A stretch of DNA of 6,555 nucleotides from Chloroflexota bacterium (GTDB lineage: Bacteria; Chloroflexota; UBA11872; VXOZ01). Shown in pieces: positions 1-5,151 of this stretch (its first letter is position 1; each line of letters begins with the position of its first letter). The translations under genes and the position numbers were made by a program. The DNA is taken from contig VXOZ01000164.1 of NCBI GenBank assembly GCA_009839775.1, positions 1 through 6,555 on the forward strand. Reading direction: 5' to 3'. The notes under the pieces are model-generated. The model searched no databases. It had not been told where the DNA came from and worked only from the letters and a program-made list of their open reading frames with translations.

Positions 1-154
1 TTATTTTATAAATAGTGTTTTCTAATCCAACCCCCTCCGCCAGGGTAATTATATGATACACCGGCCCCAAATATTTGGTTGGCGCCGTTCTCTTTGCGTT
101 GCACGTTCCGCACTGCCGCTCTCGTTAGCGCAGCTGGCCCGACCAGGAGCAATC

Positions 155-211
155 ATGACAGTTCGCGCGGCGGCTTTCTGGCGGACGGCCCGCACCCTAG
201 TAGTTCAGTAA
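155..211 (+). CDS. Possible 18-codon small ORF
   Basis: An ATG at 155 follows an AGGAG motif at 145-149 with a 5-base gap, and the frame closes with TAA at 209-211. The predicted peptide is MTVRAAAFWRTARTLVVQ. It is short, arginine- and alanine-rich and resembles nothing I recognise. It could be a leader peptide, but no gene follows on the same strand within the window, so chance is the simpler explanation. Confidence 0.15.
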   Translation: MTVRAAAFWRTARTLVVQ

Positions 212-290
212 GATTGTGGTGATGGTGGAGTGCTCGTTCGCTCTTGGCTGGCAACGCGGGAAATCGGGCTCAGGTTGCGCGCACGTCTCG

Positions 291-340
291 TGCAAACCTA
301 CACTACCGGCGGACGCAGGTTGCAAACCTACGCTACCGGC
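291..340. repeat. Imperfect 20-bp direct repeat, 30-bp period
   Basis: A 20-bp unit beginning TGCAAACCTAC and ending CTACCGGC occurs at 291-310 and 321-340 with one mismatch (A versus G at unit position 12). A third degenerate copy starts at 356 with TGCAAAC. CTACCGG also recurs at 345-351, and ACCGG/CCGGT arms at 335-352 could form a weak hairpin. The block lies 40-90 bases downstream of the stop codon of the minus-strand solute-binding protein gene. Its role is unknown; a transcription end structure or a decayed small repeat element are possibilities. Confidence 0.6.
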
Positions 341-379
341 AGTCCTACCGGTCAGTGCAAACGTGTCGAACCGCACAGG

Positions 380-1813
380 TTACGAGACTGCGGTGCGTAC
401 CGCCCGCTCGATTTCCGGCATCATCTCCGCAACCGGTCTTTCGCCGGAAATTGCCTGGCGCAGCGGCAGTGCCAGATTGCGTCCCAGGGCCTGGCGGCCC
501 AGCACCGGCGACGGGCTTTCTTGGTCGAGCAGGTCCAGGTATTCCATGTAACTCGGCGTAAAGTTCGTCACCAGCTTGGCCATGGGATACTTCCACTGCG
601 GTTTGAACGGCAGCGTCATGCTGGTGTTGCCCAGGTAATCCTGCAGCGTCTCCCGGGTGTAGAGGAAGGTGAGCAGGTCCCAACCGGACGTTGCGTTATC
701 GGCCACTTCCGGTATGGCGATTTGATGGGACCAGACCTGCGTTGCGCTCGCGCTTCCGCTCGGCCCTTTCGGCAGCGGCAACCAGTGAAACTGTAGATCC
801 GGGTTGCTTGATTGTTCCTGCGACTGGACCCGCACGGCATGATTGATCGCGTCGGCGTTTACGACCGTCATTGAGGTGCCCCCGCGCACGAAGAGGCTTG
901 CGGTGTCGATGTAGGGCGACGGATCGCCGCTCACGTTGTCTTCCGTGACCAGGTCGGCCAGGAACTGGATCGTTGCTTGGGCATCGGAGTTATTTACTAC
1001 CACGGCGCCACCGTCGGCATTGCCCTGGAAAAAGCCGGTGTTGTTGCTGTAGAGCCACGTCAAGACTTGCAGCCAGTTAGGGCTGACGTGCATGCCCGGT
1101 CGTGTGACGCTATCGCCACTCCGCTGGGTGAGCTTGGCCGCGGCTTCCCGCAGGTTGTCCCACCCCCACTGCTTGAAGGCTTCTACGTCTACGGATACGC
1201 CGGCCTCTTCCATGTGCTTAGTGTTCATGGCCAGTCCGACGGCCTGCGGATCGTCGTAAGGGATCGCATAGACCTGGTCGTTAACTGAGGCGTACGGCAG
1301 CACTCCCTTGACGAATTGCTGCAGGTTGACGGTGCGCGGCCAGTCCAGATACGGGGTGAGGTCTCGCACCAGCGATGCCTCCGCCCAACTTGGGAGTGCG
1401 CCCATGGGCACGTGCACGGCGTCCGGGCCGCCTGTGCCTGCGGCTGTGGCTTGCGCGAGTCTATTCTCCACCTCACGTTGACTGCCGAGGAATACGGGCT
1501 GCAGCGTGTTGCCCGTGCGGGCGGCAAACAAGCCGTGGACGTCCGTAAGCCACTGCTGCGTGGGGCCGGAAGCCCAGGTCCAGAAGGTCACGAGCCCCGG
1601 TTTGCGGATGATAGGAATTGGCCCTTGCACCGGTGTCGGCGTTACCGGGATAAACGGCGTGGGCGTAGGCACGCACGGGCCGTCGCAGCGGCGGCGGTTC
1701 AAGCCGGCGCAGGCCGATAGGAGTGATGTTGCCGCGCCACCAATGCCAAGGGCGCCCAGGGTGCGGAGCACGCCGCGACGCGTGTGTTCAGATGGGACCA
1801 ATCCAGATTTCAT
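380..1813 (-). CDS. ABC transporter solute-binding lipoprotein, sugar type
   Basis: This 477-aa protein looks like a family 1 extracellular solute-binding protein, which captures a sugar or similar solute outside the membrane and delivers it to an ABC permease. The N-terminus has a twin-arginine motif (TRRGVLR, residues 11-17), a hydrophobic stretch and a lipobox LSAC with Cys35 as the lipidation site, indicating Tat export and lipid anchoring. A Pro/Thr-rich linker at about 46-67 follows, with two extra cysteines (43, 47), and the binding fold begins near residue 74 (LVTFWTW). The length is within the usual family range. The start is well supported: GGAGGT (1828-1823) sits 9 bases before the ATG. 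No permease or ATPase gene is beside it in the window, so the ligand and partners are unknown; they could lie beyond the left edge. It diverges from the molybdoenzyme gene. Confidence 0.87.
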   Translation of the reverse strand: MKSGLVPSEHTRRGVLRTLGALGIGGAATSLLSACAGLNRRRCDGPCVPTPTPFIPVTPTPVQGPIPIIRKPGLVTFWTWASGPTQQWLTDVHGLFAARTGNTLQPVFLGSQREVENRLAQATAAGTGGPDAVHVPMGALPSWAEASLVRDLTPYLDWPRTVNLQQFVKGVLPYASVNDQVYAIPYDDPQAVGLAMNTKHMEEAGVSVDVEAFKQWGWDNLREAAAKLTQRSGDSVTRPGMHVSPNWLQVLTWLYSNNTGFFQGNADGGAVVVNNSDAQATIQFLADLVTEDNVSGDPSPYIDTASLFVRGGTSMTVVNADAINHAVRVQSQEQSSNPDLQFHWLPLPKGPSGSASATQVWSHQIAIPEVADNATSGWDLLTFLYTRETLQDYLGNTSMTLPFKPQWKYPMAKLVTNFTPSYMEYLDLLDQESPSPVLGRQALGRNLALPLRQAISGERPVAEMMPEIERAVRTAVS

Positions 1814-1822
1814 GAGGCGCTT

Positions 1823-1828
1823 ACCTCC
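1823..1828 (-). promoter_or_regulatory. Ribosome binding site of the solute-binding protein gene
   Basis: On the minus strand this reads GGAGGT, 9 bases upstream of the ATG at 1813. Five-base arms CGCTT/AAGCG (1818-1822 and 1846-1850) flank it, so it would lie in the loop of a weak possible hairpin. Confidence 0.8.
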
Positions 1829-1863
1829 ATATTGCGAGTGCCTGCAAGCGTTCTGTACTCCAT

Positions 1864-1909
1864 GTATGCTTTAGCAAAGTGTGAGAGCCTGCTTAAGCGA
1901 ATAGCATAC
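1864..1909 (-). promoter_or_regulatory. Possible leader stem or promoter region upstream of the solute-binding protein gene
   Basis: Seven-base perfect inverted arms GTATGCT (1864-1870) and AGCATAC (1903-1909) enclose 32 bases containing the palindrome GCTTAAGC (1891-1898). The minus-strand TATGCT at 1908-1903 could be a -10 box, but no good -35 box stands at the right distance. If transcription starts upstream, the arms would lie in the 5' leader of the mRNA. Both readings are weak. Confidence 0.2.
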
Positions 1910-1925
1910 CCTACCTATTCCTAGG

Positions 1926-1961
1926 AAGTCCATGTTTCCTCACAAGTCCATGTTTCCTCAC
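1926..1961. repeat. Perfect 18-bp tandem duplication
   Basis: The unit AAGTCCATGTTTCCTCAC occurs twice head to tail without a mismatch (1926-1943 and 1944-1961), followed by the first five bases of a third copy (1962-1966). It sits midway between two divergent genes. It may be recent replication slippage or a duplicated regulator site. On the minus strand each unit boundary reads TTGTGA, which is somewhat like a -35 element. Confidence 0.9.
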
Positions 1962-1984
1962 AAGTCTACGCTCTTTAGCACAGT

Positions 1985-2003
1985 TTTGCCACCTGTTGGC
2001 AAA
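1985..2003. promoter_or_regulatory. Candidate operator, 7-bp arms with 5-bp spacer
   Basis: TTTGCCA and TGGCAAA are perfect inverted arms around CCTGT. This is the geometry expected for a dimeric helix-turn-helix regulator. It lies in the divergent control region, 116 bases before the molybdoenzyme ATG and about 170 bases before the solute-binding protein ATG, so it could serve either gene. A small RNA hairpin is another possibility. The binding protein is unknown. Confidence 0.4.
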
Positions 2004-2020
2004 TCCCCGCAAGACCTTTT

Positions 2021-2037
2021 CTTAGGAACTTCTTAAG
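2021..2037. promoter_or_regulatory. Candidate operator, 17-bp near-perfect palindrome
   Basis: CTTAGGAACTTCTTAAG is symmetrical around the central C at 2029 apart from one mismatched pair. It directly precedes, and touches, a shorter dyad GTGG-AAA-CCAC (2037-2047). Both lie just upstream of the likely promoter of the molybdoenzyme gene, where an activator or repressor would act. This is inferred from symmetry and position only. Confidence 0.4.
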
Positions 2038-2063
2038 TGGAAACCACACTTCCCAAATAACAC

Positions 2064-2074
2064 TATGCTACGAT
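2064..2074 (+). promoter_or_regulatory. Possible -10 region of the molybdoenzyme gene
   Basis: TATGCT (2064-2069) or the overlapping TACGAT (2069-2074) could be a -10 box about 45-55 bases before the ATG. The -35 positions (about 2041-2046) do not match consensus well, which would suit an activator-dependent or alternative-sigma promoter. Weak support. Confidence 0.25.
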
Positions 2075-2104
2075 GAAGTCAAGGCATCCGAACAAAGGAG
2101 TTTT

Positions 2105-2112
2105 AGGAGGGG
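2105..2112 (+). promoter_or_regulatory. Ribosome binding site of the molybdoenzyme gene
   Basis: AGGAGGGG lies 6 bases before the ATG at 2119. It is a strong Shine-Dalgarno sequence and fixes the start codon. Confidence 0.85.
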
Positions 2113-2118
2113 ACATCC

Positions 2119-3744
2119 ATGCAGTCTACCGTACCGTGGCGCAGAGAGTTTCTTGCCGGGGCAATTGCCGCGGCGGCCTTTCTCGCCGTCTACTTTGTCG
2201 CCCGTTTCATCTGGCAGATTCCCGCTGTGCCGGAAGCGGTAGCGGAACGGATATTGAGCTTCGTGCCGCCCGCGCTTTTTGAGGCCGTAGTACAGGTGCT
2301 TGGCACTCTGGCAAAGAAGCTCAACTTCTATGCCATACTTATCGCCATTGTCGGCTTTGGCGGCCTCCTGGGACTGCTCTATGGCCGGCTGCTCGCCCGG
2401 CTCGGCCCCGGTGGCAGTGGTAATGAACGAACGCCGACGACGCTGCTCTACGGGCTGGGGTACGGTCTTCTGCTGTGGCTCATCTATGCGGTGACGTTGT
2501 CGCCGTTCATACTGCGCGGTTTCTTTGGCCTGGATGCGTCTGTGCCGGTCTACAATGCCGTGGCTACCGATGTGATCGCGTTTCTGGTTTTCGGCCTGGT
2601 GCTGGCCTACGTCAGGCAGCCCTTTACGCGCGAGGCGGTAGAGTCCGGCGCGGAAAACGTGATCTCCCGCCGCTCGCTCGCTCCCTTGGCCGCCTCCGGC
2701 CTGGCCGTGGGCGGCGCCTACATGCTCAACCGCACGCTGGGGGCGCAGTCGCAAGCGTACCTGGCCGGCCCAGTAGATACGACGACCACTTCCCCCACCG
2801 GCGAGGAAGTTCCCATCTTCCAAGAGGGCTTTGAGGGTCTGGAACCGCTGGTGACGCCCAACGATGAGTTCTACGTTATCTCGAAGAACGTGATCGATCC
2901 CACCGTGGACGTGAACGACTGGAATCTCACCATCACGGGCATGGTGGAGAATAAGATGGTTCTGGACTACGAGACGTTCACCGCGATGCCGACCACCCAG
3001 CAATACTGCACGTTGCAGTGCATCAGCAATGAGGTCGGCGGCGATTTGATCGGCAATGCGCTGTGGGAAGGGGTGCCGCTGTGGAACTTGCTGCTCCAGG
3101 CCGGTATCCAGCCGGGCGTGAAAGACATCGTCTTGCACGCGGCGGACGGCTACCAAGAGAGCATCCCCATCGAGAAGGCGCAGGACCCGCACGTGATCGC
3201 GGCGTTCCGCATGAACGGCGCGACATTGCCGAACAACCACGGGTTCCCGGTGCGCCTCGTGGTGCCGAACATCTACGGCATGAAGAACGTGAAGTGGCTG
3301 ACGCGCATCGAGCCGGTAGACCACGACTTCAGGGGCTTCTGGCAGCAGCGCGGCTGGAGCGACGAGGCCATCATCAAGACCATGTCCCGCATCGACGCGC
3401 CGCGACACGGCGCATCGGTGAGCGCCAAGGTGGACCGGGAGGTCCTGATTGGCGGTATCGCCTTTGCCGGCAACCGCGGCATCGGCAAGGTCGAGGTCAG
3501 TATCGACGAAGGCGACAACTGGCAGGAAGCTATTCTCGGCAAGTCCCTCGCGCCGTTCTCGTGGGTGCAATGGAAGACCACGTGGGAGCCGCCGGTTGCG
3601 GCTAACTACAAGATACGGGTGCGTGCTTACGACGGCACTGGCGAAGTTCAGGACGAAAAGGAAGTGGAACCTGCTCCCGATGGCGCCTCCGGCTGGCATA
3701 CCATCAGCACCCGCATCACCGGCATCAGCGACGGACAGAATTAA
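2119..3744 (+). CDS. Membrane-anchored molybdopterin oxidoreductase, sulfite oxidase fold
   Basis: The 541-aa protein has two halves. Residues 1-205 are membranous, with hydrophobic spans at about 11-31, 70-88, 108-131 and 147-165 and a short one at 190-203. Residues 245-410 match the oxidoreductase molybdopterin-binding domain: Cys301 (LQCISN) is the expected Mo ligand, WEGVPL follows it, and the conserved GFPVRL...VKWL segment is at 375-394. Residues about 430-520 match the Mo-co dimerisation domain (GIAFAGNRGIGKVEVSIDEG). Members of this fold oxidise sulfite or reduce S- and N-oxides; the substrate here is not determined. No haem or cytochrome b5 domain is present. Twin-arginine motifs occur at residues 8-12 (RREFL) and 183-187 (SRRSL). 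The second directly precedes the last span, suggesting Tat export of the catalytic half to the outer face. No cofactor or electron-partner gene is adjacent. Confidence 0.88.
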   Translation: MQSTVPWRREFLAGAIAAAAFLAVYFVARFIWQIPAVPEAVAERILSFVPPALFEAVVQVLGTLAKKLNFYAILIAIVGFGGLLGLLYGRLLARLGPGGSGNERTPTTLLYGLGYGLLLWLIYAVTLSPFILRGFFGLDASVPVYNAVATDVIAFLVFGLVLAYVRQPFTREAVESGAENVISRRSLAPLAASGLAVGGAYMLNRTLGAQSQAYLAGPVDTTTTSPTGEEVPIFQEGFEGLEPLVTPNDEFYVISKNVIDPTVDVNDWNLTITGMVENKMVLDYETFTAMPTTQQYCTLQCISNEVGGDLIGNALWEGVPLWNLLLQAGIQPGVKDIVLHAADGYQESIPIEKAQDPHVIAAFRMNGATLPNNHGFPVRLVVPNIYGMKNVKWLTRIEPVDHDFRGFWQQRGWSDEAIIKTMSRIDAPRHGASVSAKVDREVLIGGIAFAGNRGIGKVEVSIDEGDNWQEAILGKSLAPFSWVQWKTTWEPPVAANYKIRVRAYDGTGEVQDEKEVEPAPDGASGWHTISTRITGISDGQN

Positions 3745-3796
3745 GAGAAACGCGGCTAGCCTATGGTTGAATACTGCTGAAGACTTTCCTCTTGGG

Positions 3797-3831
3797 GCGC
3801 GCTTCTATACATGTAGAAGAGGCGTGCGCGC
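3797..3831. other. Possible stem-loop downstream of the molybdoenzyme gene
   Basis: CTTCTA (3802-3807) and TAGAAG (3814-3819) form a 6-bp stem, and GCGCG (3797-3801) can pair with CGCGC (3827-3831) across a one-sided bulge. No T-run follows, so it is not a typical intrinsic terminator. It could support the stronger hairpin 60 bases downstream. Confidence 0.3.
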
Positions 3832-3892
3832 TTGAGCGACTGCTCACCACTGAGAGGTCCCTACTCAAAGACAAGCACGCTTTTTCGAAGTC

Positions 3893-3939
3893 GCTTCCGG
3901 GTCACACCACAACTGTGGCCCGGAAGCTGCGCTTTTATT
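3893..3939 (+). terminator. Intrinsic terminator-like hairpin between convergent genes
   Basis: Arms 3893-3906 (starting GCTTCCGGG) and 3914-3927 (ending CCCGGAAGC) form a 14-bp stem with one G-U wobble in plus-strand RNA and a 7-base loop (3907-3913). A T-rich stretch TTTTATT (3933-3939) starts 5 bases after the stem. It would end the plus-strand molybdoenzyme transcript, whose stop is 148 bases upstream. The minus strand gives the same stem without a clear T-run, so termination of the opposing dehydrogenase transcript here is less certain. Confidence 0.65.
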
Positions 3940-3991
3940 GGCGAAAGATGCGCCGATGGGACGTCGTACCGTGCCTAGAGATTAGACAAGC

Positions 3992-5053
3992 CTAGAGACG
4001 ACTCGAAAGCGAAGCAATACCGAGGGTTCCAGACATGGCATCGAGGTCTTCCACGATTTCAGTTGCGAAGGCGATGCCGTCGCGCAGGAAGTTTTCTTTA
4101 CGCTCCAGTTCGATCTCGCCGGGCAGGTAGATGCGGTCTACGCCCTTGGCCTTATCTGAGTCGCGCATCTGGCGGATTTGCACGTCCATGCGCTGCTTGA
4201 ACTCGTCCACCGGCATCATGTGACCGACGTCGAGCGCCATGAAGAGTTGTCCCATGGCTTGCGGGGTATTGGGAATACCGCCCCGGCGCACGTCCTGACC
4301 AAAGAGCGCGCCTGTGAGCACGCCGCACAGGGCGTCGAGCACCACCGCCAGGCCGTAGCCCTTGGGGCCGCCCACCGGCGCCATGAGCGTGGCGATGCTG
4401 GGATCATCCGTGGGTACGCCTTCGGCAGTCAGCGCCCAGTCGAGCGGAATCGACTCGCCCTTGCGTTTCGCCAGCGCCACCTTGCCCGCCGCCACGACGC
4501 TCACCGCCATATCGAGCATGAGCGGGCGCTCCTCGTTGGCCGGGATGGCGTAGGCGATGGGCGTGTTGCTCAAACTGGGGGTGACACCGCCGTAGGGCGC
4601 CATGACCTGGATGCCGTTGGTGGAACAGAAGCCGATGGCGTCGTGGTCGAGGGCGCGCAGTGTGTAGTACGCGGCGGCGCCGAAATGGTTGCTCTCCCGC
4701 ACGCCCACGGCGCCAATGCCAAACTCCTTGGCTTTCGCGATTGCCATGTCCATGGCCTGCACGCCCGCCACCTGTCCCATGGCATTGCGTGCGCTGATAA
4801 TTGCCGTGGCGCCGTTGTCCGAAACGACTTCCGGTGTGGCGGTGGGATCGATGGATCCAACCTGAATCCAGTTGGTGTAGAGCGGGAGGAAATTGCTGCC
4901 GTGAGTGAAAACGCCGGTGAGATCGGCATGCACGATCGACTGTGCCACGAGAGATGCTTCCCCCGGCAGCATACCGACTTTGCAGAATGCTTCCGTGTCG
5001 AACTCTTCCATGGTTGTGGCCGGGACGCGGACAATTTCAGCTTCAGCGGACAT
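3992..5053 (-). CDS. Ldh-family (malate/L-lactate dehydrogenase type) NAD(P)-dependent oxidoreductase
   Basis: This 353-aa protein belongs to the Ldh2/MDH2 family of NAD(P)-dependent 2-hydroxyacid oxidoreductases, which has its own fold, distinct from the classic Rossmann lactate dehydrogenases. Family landmarks in order are ADLTGVFTHG with His51, the SNHFG motif (121-125), APYGG (152-156), LSNTPIAYAIP (161-171), LMLDMAVSVVAAGK, the glycine-rich GGPKGYG segment and a C-terminal LPGE segment. Length is normal for the family. GGGAGA (5066-5061) lies 7 bases before the ATG and supports the start. Substrates in the family include malate, lactate, ureidoglycolate, sulfolactate and cyclic imino acids; the sequence alone does not choose among them. 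Where many members have GTNP, this one has SNTP (162-165). It is cytoplasmic by lack of a signal sequence. It converges on the molybdoenzyme gene and diverges from the DUF4145 gene. Confidence 0.88.
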   Translation of the reverse strand: MSAEAEIVRVPATTMEEFDTEAFCKVGMLPGEASLVAQSIVHADLTGVFTHGSNFLPLYTNWIQVGSIDPTATPEVVSDNGATAIISARNAMGQVAGVQAMDMAIAKAKEFGIGAVGVRESNHFGAAAYYTLRALDHDAIGFCSTNGIQVMAPYGGVTPSLSNTPIAYAIPANEERPLMLDMAVSVVAAGKVALAKRKGESIPLDWALTAEGVPTDDPSIATLMAPVGGPKGYGLAVVLDALCGVLTGALFGQDVRRGGIPNTPQAMGQLFMALDVGHMMPVDEFKQRMDVQIRQMRDSDKAKGVDRIYLPGEIELERKENFLRDGIAFATEIVEDLDAMSGTLGIASLSSRL

Positions 5054-5060
5054 GAATCAA

Positions 5061-5066
5061 TCTCCC
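5061..5066 (-). promoter_or_regulatory. Ribosome binding site of the Ldh-family gene
   Basis: On the minus strand this reads GGGAGA, 7 bases upstream of the ATG at 5053. Confidence 0.7.
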
Positions 5067-5089
5067 TAGCGTCTGGGAACTACAAGGCC

Positions 5090-5105
5090 TGTCGATGTCA
5101 CGACA
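5090..5105. promoter_or_regulatory. Candidate operator between divergent genes
   Basis: TGTCG and CGACA are perfect 5-bp inverted arms around a 6-base spacer. They lie 37 bases upstream of the Ldh-family ATG, where a site could overlap that gene's promoter, and 46 bases before the annotated DUF4145 start. The arms are short, so chance is possible. Confidence 0.3.
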
Positions 5106-5118
5106 ATTAAGAGAGGAA

Positions 5119-5136
5119 ATGAAATTGGTAACTTAG
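5119..5136 (+). other. Five-codon mini-ORF in frame with the DUF4145 gene
   Basis: ATG at 5119 follows GAGAGG (5111-5116) at a short 2-base gap and reads MKLVT, then an amber TAG at 5134-5136. The frame is the same as that of the following gene. It may be a chance ATG, a leader peptide, or the original start of the gene cut off by a nonsense change. Confidence 0.2.
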
Positions 5137-5151
5137 GCTAGAGTTCCTCAC

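Larger units (their letters stand above)
1..379. other. Intergenic stretch with no convincing gene
   Basis: The first 60 bases are AT-rich and the rest is GC-rich. The plus-strand open frames here run on into the antisense of the solute-binding protein gene and lack recognisable protein features, so I treat them as shadows. The stretch contains a 12-bp palindrome (67-78), a possible 18-codon ORF with a ribosome binding site (155-211) and an imperfect direct repeat (291-340). No tRNA or transposon-end structure was recognised. Confidence 0.6.

Noticed and set aside
67..78. Perfect 12-bp palindrome CCAAATATTTGG
   Set aside because: About one or two such palindromes are expected by chance in a window this long, and no gene start lies nearby.
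291..373. CRISPR array
   Set aside because: There are only two good copies, with a 10-base gap, far too short for spacers, and no cas genes.
230..796. Plus-strand open frames running from the left intergenic region into the first gene
   Set aside because: Most of their length is antisense to the solute-binding protein, and the translated sequence shows no domain or plausible start signal.
1985..2112. Molybdenum cofactor riboswitch before the molybdoenzyme gene
   Set aside because: The dyads are short and separate and do not make the multi-stem fold of that RNA class. They also probably lie upstream of the transcription start.
2068..3699. A 543-codon minus-strand open frame opposite the molybdoenzyme gene
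   Set aside because: It is antisense to a gene with clear domains and a strong ribosome binding site. Its translation is Arg/His-rich without recognisable motifs, as expected for a shadow of GC-rich codon usage.
4178..5110. A 310-codon plus-strand open frame opposite the Ldh-family gene
   Set aside because: Its His/Arg-rich translation has no family motifs, and the opposite strand encodes a clear Ldh-family protein.
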